A DNA stretch of 64,000 nt from Sphingobacterium sp. CZ-2 (GCF_004526235.1 NZ_CP038159.1:3038001-3102000); one strand, 5' to 3'. Shown: positions 8,672-17,146, counted from the stretch's first letter. Translations and numbers: made by a program. Notes: generated by a model not told the origin, from the letters alone.

Positions 8672-8815
8672 CGTCATTGCGAGGAGGCACGACGAAGCAA
8701 TCTTTACGCATGACTGGTAGAAAGATTGCTTCGTTCCTCGCAATGACGAAGGAAGCCGCAATGACGTTAGATTGCTTCGTTCCTCGCAATGACGAAGGAC
8801 TTCACAATGACATAG
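8672..8815. repeat. Cluster of palindromic intergenic repeats (CGTCATTGCGAGG family)
   Basis: The region contains CGTCATTGCGAGGAGGC, then two copies of GATTGCTTCGTTCCTCGCAATGACG-like sequence in inverse orientation (from about 8725 and 8770), plus degenerate pieces such as CACAATGACAT. The same element occurs at 10421-10620. Such CGTCATTGCGAGGAACGAAGCAATC repeats are dispersed between genes in many genomes and form long hairpins. Here they lie between two convergent genes. Confidence 0.8.
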
Positions 8816-8820
8816 GACGT

Positions 8821-9690
8821 TTATCCTTCAAAATGATCCCAAATTATCTTTGCGATCCTTCTCGTTAAATTTTCAGCCTCATTATCCTTTGTCCAACTTT
8901 GATCCTTATTGTTCTTCGTCAAAATCGAAAATACAATATCCCCATGAGGCGCATTCACTAATACAACCTCACCCCGTGCATCATTAACCGACCCTGTCTT
9001 ACTGATTGTCGCATAAATAGCAGGAATCTGAGATAAGGACCTTTCATTATAAAACTGATTCTTTAAAAACCTATACATTTTATCCGAGTGTTTTTCGGAA
9101 ATAACCTTTCCATCCCTAATCAATTCAAATAAATGAGCAATTTCATATGGCGTAGTTTGTCCCCAACCATATTTTTTCCAGATATCCTCTCTACCTGCCG
9201 TCCTGGAATTCACTTTTGTATTTTTCAATCCAAGATTATCCATCAATGGGTTTATGGTTTGACCACCACCAGCCAATTCCTGAATCCAGATCGATGTCAC
9301 ATTATCCGAATAGGTCAACATTAAGGAAATCATGGTTGATAGATCCGTCTGTGCACTATCCTTATAAAACTGCATCAATCCTGATCCACCATAAGTTCTC
9401 TTATCGCTATAAATAAACTTTTGATCCAATTGAACTTCATTGGCGTCTATTTTCTGGAAAATACCAACCAAAAGTGGAACTTTCACAATACTGGCTGTCG
9501 GAAAAATACTGTCTGAAGAAATTCGAACTTCTTTTTTGGATTTAAGGTTCTTGACATAGATACCGATATCACCGCGGAAACCATTGATCTCCTGCTGTAT
9601 TTTTGCCGTTAGTTTTTTATCGATTTTTTGGGCTTGGGAATTTCCGATTATAACAAATATTAAGCAGCAAAAAGCGATCAGTTTTTTCAT
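8821..9690 (-). CDS. Class A beta-lactamase-like serine hydrolase, exported
   Basis: The 289-residue protein has a Sec signal peptide ending near Ala20 (NSQAQ). It has the class A fold motifs SIVK (67-70, nucleophile Ser67 and Lys70), SDN (128-130) and KTG (231-233). The omega-loop segment that normally holds Glu166 in an ExxLN motif reads TAGREDIWKKYG (164-175) instead, so the deacylating Glu is absent or relocated. That argues against efficient beta-lactam hydrolysis and suggests a peptidoglycan-related or unknown hydrolase. It ends inside the palindromic repeat cluster, and no regulator is adjacent. Confidence 0.85.
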   Translation of the reverse strand: MKKLIAFCCLIFVIIGNSQAQKIDKKLTAKIQQEINGFRGDIGIYVKNLKSKKEVRISSDSIFPTASIVKVPLLVGIFQKIDANEVQLDQKFIYSDKRTYGGSGLMQFYKDSAQTDLSTMISLMLTYSDNVTSIWIQELAGGGQTINPLMDNLGLKNTKVNSRTAGREDIWKKYGWGQTTPYEIAHLFELIRDGKVISEKHSDKMYRFLKNQFYNERSLSQIPAIYATISKTGSVNDARGEVVLVNAPHGDIVFSILTKNNKDQSWTKDNEAENLTRRIAKIIWDHFEG

Positions 9691-9754
9691 GGATTAGAAT
9701 TTTTGGTTATTTTGATTTCGAAGTTAAGGAATCGTAAATAAAAAATATACTACT

Positions 9755-10378
9755 ATGGATTTATATATGTTGGTTATAGGAGGGAAACCCCTTGGAAGAC
9801 ATATTGAGCAACACGATGTGTTTTTCGGAATTGCAGAGGAGCTAAAGGATCTTGTCCCTGCTATGAAAGCATTTTGGCCGGAAATGGATGGGAAGATGCA
9901 TATTGATTCTTGGCGGAAGGTAAGTAGGGTTGGGGGCTTTAAAGTTTTTGTTAAGGAAAGAATGGATGAAAATGAGGAGGATAGTGATTTGGATAAAAGA
10001 GGGCATGTAGCGTTGAGGGATAATTTGTTTTTTGTGAATTTGGGTGGTTATAAGCCGAATGATATGGAAGAATATCATTATAAACAATTGGTGGTTGCAA
10101 AAGATTTGGCAGAGGCAAGTAGGATCGCTAAACAAACTGTCTTTTGGAAACATCATGAATCATCGCATATTGATGATAAATATGGGATTGATGTGGATGA
10201 TATTTACAATGTAGAGGATTTGTTGACGGAGGAGATGAAAGGAAAGTATAAGTTGGTTTTTGAAGAGGTTGTAGGGGGTGATGGTGAAGGAGATGGTGAA
10301 ATGGGTGATGTAGCAGATAATAGTAGTGAGGATAAGTTAGAAGTCGGTTATCTAAAATTAAGTAAATTGGGAGGGTAG
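9755..10378 (+). CDS. DUF1543 domain-containing protein
   Basis: The 207-residue protein begins MDLYMLVIGGKPLGRHIEQHDVFF, typical of DUF1543, a small Bacteroidota/proteobacterial family with a possible repeated half (residues 1-60 and 95-160 both carry VNLGGYK/ VGGFKV-type strands). No catalytic motif is evident. The last 50 residues are rich in Glu, Asp and Gly and look disordered. The gene is diverged from the beta-lactamase-like gene and followed by intergenic repeats. Function is unknown. Confidence 0.8.
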   Translation: MDLYMLVIGGKPLGRHIEQHDVFFGIAEELKDLVPAMKAFWPEMDGKMHIDSWRKVSRVGGFKVFVKERMDENEEDSDLDKRGHVALRDNLFFVNLGGYKPNDMEEYHYKQLVVAKDLAEASRIAKQTVFWKHHESSHIDDKYGIDVDDIYNVEDLLTEEMKGKYKLVFEEVVGGDGEGDGEMGDVADNSSEDKLEVGYLKLSKLGG

Positions 10379-10420
10379 GTTTTTGGGAGTTTCCTTAATC
10401 GCATTTCAGTCATCCGCTAA

Positions 10421-10622
10421 CGTCATTGCGAGGAACGAAGCAATCTTTGGACTTTGTCATCCTGAGCATCGCCGAAGGATCTGTACGGGTAAAAACGAAC
10501 AGATGCTTCGACTGTGCTCAGCATGACATGCGGGAAGATTGCTTCGTCGTGCCTCCTCGCAATGACGAAGGGTTTGGCTCCTCGCATTGACGAAGGATTT
10601 ACCTCCTCGCATTGACGGAGAG
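10421..10622. repeat. Nested palindromic repeats of two families
   Basis: An outer inverted repeat of the CGTCATTGCGAGGAACGAAG family (10421-10447 against 10535-10567) encloses an inner inverted repeat of the TTTGTCATCCTGAGCATCG family (10453-10483 against 10500-10528). Two truncated copies of CCTCGCATTGACG follow to 10617. The whole could fold as one long cruciform or transcript hairpin between convergent genes. Confidence 0.85.
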
Positions 10623-10646
10623 GAGGGTAACAAAAAATAAAATTTC

Positions 10647-11342
10647 CTATTTCGTTCCTTTTTTGAATTCTGCGTAAGAAACCAGTATATACGCTGTTAG
10701 ATCCTCTTTAACCGCATTCCTCACAAATTCATAAGTTGGCCTATACCTAGTCTTAAAAAGAGGAAGTTCTGTTGCACTCAAAGGTACCAAACTCAAAATA
10801 AGTTCATTAGTAAACTTCCTATCCACCGCACGCTGTTCCTGCTCCAGCTCCAATATCTTAATCGCATTTCTTGCCTGTTTTGCCTCTTTTCCAAATAACC
10901 TCGATGGTGAAACCCTCAACCCACCTCTAGTTTGACTCGTCTCCACCGCCTTACTATTGTTTTTTGCTCTTTCGATTTCCCTTGCAATCCGACTATCTGT
11001 AATCTTCGTTACGACCACCTCATCGATCACAATGGTCGAATTATCCGGAACCATGTATATCCTTGAGATATCTCCCAATTCCTGATAAATAAAAGCCGTA
11101 TCGCGATCATATCCACGAAGGGTTAAGCTTAAATAATCGTATTTCTGGCCAGGAATGGTAAAATTTCCCTGCGCATCGGATTTGGTTTCCTTATTTGTCC
11201 GAAGGTTCTTGATCTGCACATCAGAAATCCTTTTATCACTTTTTAAATCAATGACAATTCCTTTGATATCCTGGGCAAAACTTAAGGTCATCCCAGCAAA
11301 AAGCAGGATGACCATCAATAGTATTTCTTTTATATTTCTCAT
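10647..11342 (-). CDS. Secreted protein with carboxypeptidase-like regulatory domain
   Basis: The ATG at 11342 lies two bases past the stop of the upstream M1 peptidase gene and is followed directly by a signal peptide (ILLMVILLFAGMTLSFAQ); the frame's earlier ATG overlaps that gene. The 231-residue product has a CarboxypepD_reg-like beta domain at about 25-100 (IKGIVIDLKSDKRISDVQI..., GNFTIPG). An alpha-helical, charged C-terminal half is unrecognised. This domain is often found at the start of TonB-dependent receptors, but no plug or barrel follows here. Tight coupling to the aminopeptidase suggests joint function at the cell envelope. Confidence 0.75.
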   Translation of the reverse strand: MRNIKEILLMVILLFAGMTLSFAQDIKGIVIDLKSDKRISDVQIKNLRTNKETKSDAQGNFTIPGQKYDYLSLTLRGYDRDTAFIYQELGDISRIYMVPDNSTIVIDEVVVTKITDSRIAREIERAKNNSKAVETSQTRGGLRVSPSRLFGKEAKQARNAIKILELEQEQRAVDRKFTNELILSLVPLSATELPLFKTRYRPTYEFVRNAVKEDLTAYILVSYAEFKKGTK

Positions 11343-11344
11343 TC

Positions 11345-13315
11345 TTATTTTGTGTTCCACACATTATTTTCCGGTCTAATATCCGGGTAAACATTGTCTG
11401 GGTCTATTTTAACGCTGGAAAGCTTCTCTGTAGTATTCATCCTAAATCTCCAAGTGCTGTTGTTTTCCCAAACTTGTACCGGAAGTTTATGGCGAACTTT
11501 CTTTCCAGATTCCGTAGTGGCTTCAATAACAACCGGCATTGGCATTTTCTCCAGATTACTGATGGAAATCAAGGCTCCTTTAGCTGGATCTGAATCCACA
11601 TATTCAACTTTATCGATCGCTTGATCCAATTGCCAATTGTTCAATATCCAGCTTCTCCAGAACCAGTTCAGGTTTTCTCCGGTTTCATTTTCGATCACGC
11701 GGAAGAAATCCTCTGGTGTAGGGTGTTTATATGCCCAATAGTCAACATATTTACGAAAAGCTGCATCAAAACGTTCTGCTCCGATCACCTCATCCCTCAA
11801 AATACGCATCGCATATCCAGGCTTATAGTAGGCCAACATACCAATATTACGTTCTTTCATACCCTGAGGGGTTGTCATCACGGGCTCCAGACCTGGGTTC
11901 ATAATCATCCGGGTCATCGCATTTCTATTGCCTCTTGGTCTATGGTACTCTCCTTTATTAAACACTTCAGTAGATAGATCGTTGATAAAGGTATTGAACC
12001 CTTCGTCCATCCACGCATAAAGACGCTCGTTCGATCCTACGATCATAGGAAACCAGATGTGTCCAAATTCATGATCTGTCACGCCCCAAAGGCTACTGCC
12101 TCTAGCGCGGCTGCCACAGAAAACAATCGCAGGATATTCCATACCTCCCACATTGGAAGCCACGTTGATGGCTACTGGATAAGGGTATTCCATCCATTTC
12201 TTGGAATAATATTCGATAGATGCTTTGGTGTATTCCGTAGATCTTTCCCAGGCATTTCCACCATTACTTTCCTTCGGATAGGCAGACATCGCCAAGGATT
12301 TCTTTCCACTAGGTAAGTTGATCTGGGCTGCGTCTATAATAAAAGCCTTGGAAGATGCCCAAGCAACATCACGGGTGTTGTTCAATCTATATTTCCAGGT
12401 CAATGTTGATTTTTGTGGCCTAGAATTCGGATTTGTAACTTCGCTTTCAGAACGGATCAAAACGGTTTTATCGCTGTTTTTCGCTTTATTTAATCGCTCC
12501 AACTGCTCTTTGGTCCATACTTCCTGTGGATTCAATAATTCTCCACCCATCACCACGATATGGTTGGCAGGTGCGGTGATCTCCACGTTGAAATCTCCAT
12601 ATTCCAAGTAGAACTCTCCTGGTCCGGTATACGGAAGGTTGTTCCATCCATTCACATCATCGTATACCGTTACTTTTGGATACCATTGGGCAATGGCGTA
12701 AATATCACCATTGGATGTTTTCAGGATCCCAGTACGATCAGCACCTTCTGCCGGAACGATATAAGAGAAGTCCATACTAAACTCTACTTTTCCACCATTC
12801 GCTGCCAAAGTCTTTGGAAGTTCGATGCGCATGCGGGTATCGATGATACTGTATTTAACTTCTTTTCCGGAATGCTCTTTTACATTACTGATCTTATACC
12901 CACCTTGAAACTCATTTCCAGAGCTTCCGTATCGGCTATTGCTCAACGGAACTACCGCTTGACCAATAGATTCTGGATTGAATAGGTTCTGCTCCAATTG
13001 CAACCAGATAAAATCCATTTGGTCAGGACTGTTATTGGTATAAGAAATTTTAACATTTCCTTTTACTTCATGTGTTTGGTCATTCAGGCTGACCTTGATA
13101 TCATAATTTGCTGCATTTTGCCAATATTGATGTCCTGGCTTGCCAGAAGCTGAACGATAAACCGAACCGGTATTGTTATAAAAAACAGGGTTGAAAGCTG
13201 CTTTATAATCATATTTAGATTCAACCTTTGTCGCCTGCGGTGCCTGCGTTTGGGCATTTGCTGTTGTTGCTAATAATAAGGCTGCAGCAAATGGAATTAG
13301 CATGTTCTTTCTCAT
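11345..13315 (-). CDS. M1-family metallopeptidase (aminopeptidase), exported
   Basis: The 656-residue protein has a signal peptide ending near TANAQ. The gluzincin core shows GMEYP at 391-395 (the exopeptidase GxMEN-like motif), HEFGH at 415-419 (zinc ligands His415 and His419, catalytic Glu416) and the third zinc ligand Glu438 in DEGFNTF. An M1 N-terminal saddle domain precedes it (about 60-340). It should cleave N-terminal residues from peptides in the periplasm or outside the cell. The gene lies three bases downstream of the Spx/ArsC-like gene and two bases upstream of the carboxypeptidase-like domain gene. Confidence 0.92.
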   Translation of the reverse strand: MRKNMLIPFAAALLLATTANAQTQAPQATKVESKYDYKAAFNPVFYNNTGSVYRSASGKPGHQYWQNAANYDIKVSLNDQTHEVKGNVKISYTNNSPDQMDFIWLQLEQNLFNPESIGQAVVPLSNSRYGSSGNEFQGGYKISNVKEHSGKEVKYSIIDTRMRIELPKTLAANGGKVEFSMDFSYIVPAEGADRTGILKTSNGDIYAIAQWYPKVTVYDDVNGWNNLPYTGPGEFYLEYGDFNVEITAPANHIVVMGGELLNPQEVWTKEQLERLNKAKNSDKTVLIRSESEVTNPNSRPQKSTLTWKYRLNNTRDVAWASSKAFIIDAAQINLPSGKKSLAMSAYPKESNGGNAWERSTEYTKASIEYYSKKWMEYPYPVAINVASNVGGMEYPAIVFCGSRARGSSLWGVTDHEFGHIWFPMIVGSNERLYAWMDEGFNTFINDLSTEVFNKGEYHRPRGNRNAMTRMIMNPGLEPVMTTPQGMKERNIGMLAYYKPGYAMRILRDEVIGAERFDAAFRKYVDYWAYKHPTPEDFFRVIENETGENLNWFWRSWILNNWQLDQAIDKVEYVDSDPAKGALISISNLEKMPMPVVIEATTESGKKVRHKLPVQVWENNSTWRFRMNTTEKLSSVKIDPDNVYPDIRPENNVWNTK

Positions 13316-13318
13316 AAA

Positions 13319-13666
13319 TTATTTAAGTTTATTGTGGTACTCTTCTTCATTGAATCCAAGAAGAAGGCCTTTATTGGTTTCTATCAATGGTCTTTTGATC
13401 ATGGAATTGTTGGCCAACAGTACTTGGTTTGCACTTTTGGCATCGGTTACTTGGGCTTGCTGTTCAGGACTTAGCTTACGCCAAGTCGTTCCTTTTTTGT
13501 TCACTAAACTTTCCCAGCCCAATTCTTTCTCCCACTTTAGCAATTGGGCCTCTGTAGCAGGTTCTTTTTTATAATCATGGAATTCATAAGCGATTTGGTT
13601 TTCATTCAACCAGTCTAAAGCTTTTTTAACTGTATTGCAATTCTTGATTCCGTAAACTTGTAGCAT
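13319..13666 (-). CDS. ArsC/Spx-family thioredoxin-fold protein (YffB-like)
   Basis: The 115-residue protein starts MLQVYGIKNCNTVKKAL. This thioredoxin-like fold has a single Cys (Cys10) in the CxxV position, and family segments IAYEFHDYKKE and NNSMIKRPLIE follow. A lone N-terminal Cys and the SMIKRPL segment fit the arsenate reductase/YffB branch rather than the CxxC Spx regulator. Glutathione- or thiol-dependent reduction is possible; arsenate as substrate is not supported by context. It is the first gene of a three-gene leftward unit with the M1 peptidase. Confidence 0.85.
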   Translation of the reverse strand: MLQVYGIKNCNTVKKALDWLNENQIAYEFHDYKKEPATEAQLLKWEKELGWESLVNKKGTTWRKLSPEQQAQVTDAKSANQVLLANNSMIKRPLIETNKGLLLGFNEEEYHNKLK

Positions 13667-13760
13667 ATTTAAATTGTTTCCATGTGAATATTGAAAGCTA
13701 AAGATATTAATTTATCTCAAAAGAAGTTTCGTGTATAGGGAATTTTACGGCATATTTTAA

Positions 13761-13813
13761 TAGTGTATTTTATACACTATATTTCTTTGAATCTAAAAAA
13801 AACTTTATCTTTA
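13761..13813 (+). promoter_or_regulatory. Putative fbaA promoter with a nearby inverted repeat
   Basis: TTTG at 13786-13789 and TATCTTTA at 13806-13813 (one mismatch to TAnnTTTG) are 16 bases apart, upstream of fbaA. An inverted repeat TAGTGTA-N5-TACACTA (13761-13779) lies just before and could be an operator, but no regulator is tied to it. Confidence 0.35.
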
Positions 13814-13844
13814 TTTTATTAAAAGAAACTAAGATAGAAAAACT

Positions 13845-14924
13845 ATGAGCCTAAAAGATTTCAAAGGTGTTTTAACTGGAGATCAAGTACAAGAATTATT
13901 TGAAATTGCGAAGCAACATAACTTTGCATTGCCAGCTGTAAATGTCATCGGAACGGATTCGATCAATGCTGTTATGGAGACTGCTAAGAAAGTGAACTCT
14001 CCTGTAATTATTCAATTATCAAATGGTGGTGCACAATTCTATGCTGGAAAATCATTGAACAATGATGGTTTACAAGCATGTATTTTAGGTGCAGTATCTG
14101 CTGCTCAACACGTTCATCTATTAGCAGAGCATTATGGTGTAGGTGTGATCTTGCATACAGACCATGCTGCTAAAAAATTACTTCCTTGGATCGACGGATT
14201 ATTGGATGCTGGCGAGAAATTCTATGCTCAACATGGTAAACCTTTGTTCTCTTCACACATGTTGGACCTATCTGAAGAGCCAATCGAGGAGAATATCGAA
14301 ATCTCTAAAAAATATTTAGAGCGCATGAAGCCTCTTGGTATGACAGTAGAGATTGAATTGGGTGTAACAGGTGGTGAAGAAGATGGTGTGGACAACTCTG
14401 ATGTGGACAGCTCTAAACTTTATACCCAACCTGAAGAAGTAGTTTATGCTTATAAAGAGCTATCTGAAGTTTCGGATAAATTTACAGTTGCTGCTGCTTT
14501 TGGAAATGTACATGGCGTATATAAACCAGGTAATGTGAAATTGCAACCTATTATTCTGCACAATTCCCAAGAATATATCCGTGAGAAATTTAATTTAACG
14601 GCGGAAAAACCGGTTAACTTTGTATTCCATGGTGGTTCTGGTTCTAGTCCGGAAGAAATTAAGGAAGCGATCTCTTATGGTGCTATCAAAATGAACATTG
14701 ATACCGATATGCAATGGGCTTTTTGGGATGGTGTTCGTGCTTATGAAGAAAAGAACCGTCCATACCTTCAAGGTCAGATCGGAAATCCTGAAGGTTCTGA
14801 CTCGCCTAACAAAAAATATTATGATCCACGCGTTTGGTTGCGTAAGGGTGAGGAAGCATTCGTTACTCGTTTAACGCAGGCATTTGAAGAATTGAATGCT
14901 ATTGATGTAAACAGTAAATTATAA
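13845..14924 (+). CDS. fbaA: Class II fructose-bisphosphate aldolase
   Basis: The 359-residue length matches the E. coli FbaA type (class IIA). It cleaves fructose 1,6-bisphosphate to glyceraldehyde 3-phosphate and dihydroxyacetone phosphate with a divalent metal. Seen are VILHTDHAAKK (metal His and catalytic Asp), the conserved VEIELGVTGGEEDGVDNSD loop (cited here as ELGVTGGEEDG), FGNVHGVYKPGNV, and FVFHGGSGSSPEEI, followed by INTDMQW-like KMNIDTDMQWAFWDG. The gene has its own terminator, so it is probably monocistronic. Confidence 0.96.
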   Translation: MSLKDFKGVLTGDQVQELFEIAKQHNFALPAVNVIGTDSINAVMETAKKVNSPVIIQLSNGGAQFYAGKSLNNDGLQACILGAVSAAQHVHLLAEHYGVGVILHTDHAAKKLLPWIDGLLDAGEKFYAQHGKPLFSSHMLDLSEEPIEENIEISKKYLERMKPLGMTVEIELGVTGGEEDGVDNSDVDSSKLYTQPEEVVYAYKELSEVSDKFTVAAAFGNVHGVYKPGNVKLQPIILHNSQEYIREKFNLTAEKPVNFVFHGGSGSSPEEIKEAISYGAIKMNIDTDMQWAFWDGVRAYEEKNRPYLQGQIGNPEGSDSPNKKYYDPRVWLRKGEEAFVTRLTQAFEELNAIDVNSKL

Positions 14925-14973
14925 TTCGACATCTACCGGTTTTATTCAAAACCATTTTTTAAAATATAATAAG

Positions 14974-15008
14974 GCAGGTTTAATCGGAAGGTTAAACCTG
15001 CTTTTTTG
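14974..15008 (+). terminator. Terminator after fbaA
   Basis: A perfect 10-bp stem (GCAGGTTTAA / TTAAACCTGC) with an 8-base loop is followed by TTTTTTG, about 50 bases past the fbaA stop. Confidence 0.9.
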
Positions 15009-15090
15009 TTGTCATATCACCATCAAAAATGTTTGTGGTCATTATTTTTTCCAATAATTATCGTTAATATTACCATATAAGGATTAGGAC

Positions 15091-15972
15091 ATGTATAAGG
15101 ATAGATTTATTAATTTCCTGAAGTTTGAAAAGCGGTATTCTGCCCATACCATCACAGCTTATGAGATGGAAGTGGAAAACCTGTTGAAATTTCTGGAATC
15201 CGAGAACATGCCTTTTGAGGAAGTTGATTACAAGTTTCTACGATACTATTTTTCAACCCTGCGGGAGCAGGGGAAAGAAGCAAGTTCTGTGAACAGAGCC
15301 ATCTCCTCAATCAAATCCTATTATAAATTTTTGCTCCGCGAGGAACTGATCGCCAAGAACCCGATGGCATTGATCAAGGCCATGAAAACTGCAAAGCGAT
15401 TGCCGGTAGTGGTGGAGAAGGAAAAGATGGTGAAATTATTGGAGCAATTAGATCAAGAAGCGGAGGATTTTGAAAGCCGTAGAGATTTCATTGTGCTGGA
15501 ATTGCTTTTCGGAACAGGGATAAGGTTGGCGGAATTGTTAAAAATAAAGGAGACGGATATTGATCTTTATAATAAAAAAATACTTATATTCGGAAAGAGG
15601 AGCAAAGAGCGTTTTGTTCCGATACACAAAACCTTGGTTGGGGAGTTAGAAAAATACCTGCAACAAAAAAAAGCACAGCAATTCCAAAACATTTCGGAAG
15701 AATTGATCGTTAGCAAAGAAGGGAAGCCTGCATATGCAAAGATGATTTACCAGATCGTAAAAAAGTATCTGAGTATGATTACTTCGCAGAAAAAAAGGAG
15801 TCCTCACGTATTGAGACATACTTTTGCAACTGCCCTTTTAGATAACGGCGCTGATTTGAACGCAATTAAAGAATTATTGGGCCACGCTGGATTAACTGCA
15901 ACACAAGTATATACGCATAATTCAGCCGAGCGATTGAAATCAATTTATAAACAAGCACATCCAAAAGCTTAA
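15091..15972 (+). CDS. xerC: Tyrosine recombinase XerC
   Basis: The 293-residue protein has the N-terminal core-binding SAM-like domain (5-90) and a catalytic domain with Arg145 (GTGIRLAELL), Lys near 170, His239 and Arg242 (HVLRHTFAT), His265 (LGHAGL) and nucleophile Tyr274 (VYTHNS). XerC with XerD resolves chromosome dimers at dif during division. Compact size, and linkage to hpf 14 bases downstream rather than to an att site, argue for the housekeeping enzyme over a mobile-element integrase. Confidence 0.92.
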   Translation: MYKDRFINFLKFEKRYSAHTITAYEMEVENLLKFLESENMPFEEVDYKFLRYYFSTLREQGKEASSVNRAISSIKSYYKFLLREELIAKNPMALIKAMKTAKRLPVVVEKEKMVKLLEQLDQEAEDFESRRDFIVLELLFGTGIRLAELLKIKETDIDLYNKKILIFGKRSKERFVPIHKTLVGELEKYLQQKKAQQFQNISEELIVSKEGKPAYAKMIYQIVKKYLSMITSQKKRSPHVLRHTFATALLDNGADLNAIKELLGHAGLTATQVYTHNSAERLKSIYKQAHPKA

Positions 15973-15975
15973 AAA

Positions 15976-15982
15976 AAGGAGG
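15976..15982 (+). promoter_or_regulatory. Strong Shine-Dalgarno before hpf
   Basis: AAGGAGG, centred about eight bases before the hpf ATG, is a near-perfect anti-16S match. Most starts in this window have no such site, as expected for Bacteroidota. Confidence 0.7.
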
Positions 15983-15986
15983 AAAA

Positions 15987-16328
15987 ATGAACATTACAGT
16001 GCAATCAATTAAGTTTAATGCTGACAGTAAACTAATCGAGTTCATTAAGAAGAGGTCTGAGAAATTGAATCAATTTTTAGACAACATCATTGAAGGGGTT
16101 TGCTACCTCAGATTAGAAAATGTGGATGACGAAGCCAATAAGGTCGTCGAGCTAAAATTTAATGTACCTGGCAACCAACTTTTTGCCAAAGCACAGGCTA
16201 AGAGTTTTGAAGAAGCAACAGATATTGCCATTGAATCCATCAGGCGTCAAATAAATAAACATAAAACCAAAACAAGAACGGCAACCAGTAATCATAAAGA
16301 ATTACTGAACGAAGAAGAAGAATTTTAA
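15987..16328 (+). CDS. hpf: Ribosome hibernation-promoting factor (short HPF/YfiA)
   Basis: The 113-residue protein matches the short HPF family: it starts MNITVQSIKFNADSKLIEFI, then carries the segment AKAQAKSFEEATDIAIESIRRQINKHKTK. It binds the small ribosomal subunit at the decoding region and silences ribosomes in stationary phase. It lacks the long C-terminal dimerisation domain. It is probably co-transcribed with xerC and ends with its own strong terminator. The unusually strong Shine-Dalgarno fits high translation on entry to stationary phase. Confidence 0.92.
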   Translation: MNITVQSIKFNADSKLIEFIKKRSEKLNQFLDNIIEGVCYLRLENVDDEANKVVELKFNVPGNQLFAKAQAKSFEEATDIAIESIRRQINKHKTKTRTATSNHKELLNEEEEF

Positions 16329-16330
16329 GG

Positions 16331-16359
16331 AAAAAGCCCTCGGTAGAGGGCTTTTTTTT
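16331..16359 (+). terminator. Terminator after hpf
   Basis: A 9-bp perfect stem (AAAGCCCTC / GAGGGCTTT) with a GGTA tetraloop is followed by TTTTTT, starting three bases past the hpf stop. Confidence 0.93.
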
Positions 16360-16520
16360 AGTATTTAGTAGTTAGTATTTAGTAGTTAGACCTATGTCGG
16401 AAAAGTAAGATGGGGAAAAATAAGATGGGGAAAAAAGTAGCCGCCATACAAAGTCTTAATACTAACTACTAACTACTAAATACTGTTAACAAAATACTAA
16501 CTACTTTATACTAAATACCC
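16360..16520. repeat. TAGTATTTAGTAGT direct and inverted repeats
   Basis: The left part (16360-16390) has two direct copies of AGTATTTAGTAGTT. The right part (about 16457-16516) carries the complementary unit AACTACTAAATACT several times, so the two sides can pair. The middle has a tandem duplication of AAGATGGGGAAAAA. It is non-coding spacer between the hpf terminator and the next gene. Confidence 0.75.
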
Positions 16521-16583
16521 CAACACAATTTGGATTAATTCTTAATAATATTTAGATTTGTTCCAAATTAAAGGAAAAAGCAG

Positions 16584-16946
16584 ATGATTTGTCCAGCAGC
16601 CAGTTTCGAGGAGATTTTTCAGACAGCGCAAGGTGCAGTATATCAGTGTAGTAGAAAGAATTGTTATTGGTTGGATTTCCAAGGGGAGGCTACGCCCTTT
16701 AAAGTGCGAGACTTTTTCCAGTTCAAAAAAACAATAGATAGTATTGATGTGGAAGCTATGTTAAACAATTCTTCCAGATCTTTTGATTTTGAAATTATTA
16801 TGCCTTTTCGCTCGGAAAGGATTTTTATTCTGACTGTGGAAGATGTACTTAAACTTCAGGAGCTCTTGGCAGGAGCTAAGTTTATGATCGAATTGAATAG
16901 TGAGATCAAAGCTTGTCTTCAACAAAAAGCGGTATTAGCCTGGTAA
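16584..16946 (+). CDS. Conserved small Bacteroidota protein (possibly DUF6686-like)
   Basis: This 120-residue protein has an early cysteine cluster (CSRKNCYWLDFQG, about residues 22-34) that could bind a metal, and an alpha/beta remainder with no membrane segment or signal. I am not certain of the family; the layout resembles short Bacteroidota proteins annotated as DUF6686 that sit beside ferritin genes. It lies 200 bases upstream of a ferritin, which has its own promoter. A metal-linked role would be a guess from context. Confidence 0.6.
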   Translation: MICPAASFEEIFQTAQGAVYQCSRKNCYWLDFQGEATPFKVRDFFQFKKTIDSIDVEAMLNNSSRSFDFEIIMPFRSERIFILTVEDVLKLQELLAGAKFMIELNSEIKACLQQKAVLAW

Positions 16947-17089
16947 GTTTGTCATCGAAATACTATTCTTTGTCATTCCATTCTCATTCTTTGTAATTAT
17001 ACTGATTCTAAATAGATTAGCCATTTAAACGTTTAATTTAGACTGAATTTGTATAGCAGATTTTTTCGATAAATTTTTTTAAATAGCCG

Positions 17090-17097
17090 TATCTTTG
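17090..17097 (+). promoter_or_regulatory. Promoter -7 element of the ferritin gene
   Basis: TATCTTTG matches TAnnTTTG exactly, 49 bases before the ferritin ATG. A weak TTTCG stands at the -33 position (17064-17068). Confidence 0.6.
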
Positions 17098-17146
17098 ATA
17101 TGTCAGTTAGAGGGAATGTATCCTTCAGAACTTAAAATATATAAAA

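Larger units (their letters stand above)
8404..8820. other. Gene-free region with a small RNA candidate and repeats
   Basis: This 417-base gap between nuoD and a convergent beta-lactamase-like gene holds, in order, a consensus promoter, a short hairpin transcript candidate (8537-8607), a short tandem duplication (8612-8646) and a cluster of palindromic intergenic repeats (8672-8815). No convincing coding sequence is seen; a 63-codon frame across the repeats has low-complexity repeat-derived sequence. Confidence 0.7.

Noticed and set aside
8677..8868. 63-codon rightward frame over the repeat cluster
   Set aside because: It is composed of repeat sequence (TMTGRKI / TKEAAMTLDCFVPRNDEG-like translation) and overlaps the end of the beta-lactamase-like gene.
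15091..15972. Mobile-element integrase
   Set aside because: The tyrosine recombinase is compact, linked to hpf, and has no att repeats or cargo, so XerC is the better reading.
16360..16520. Possible CRISPR array
   Set aside because: The units are short, imperfect and both direct and inverted, with no spacers of constant size. No cas gene is in the window.
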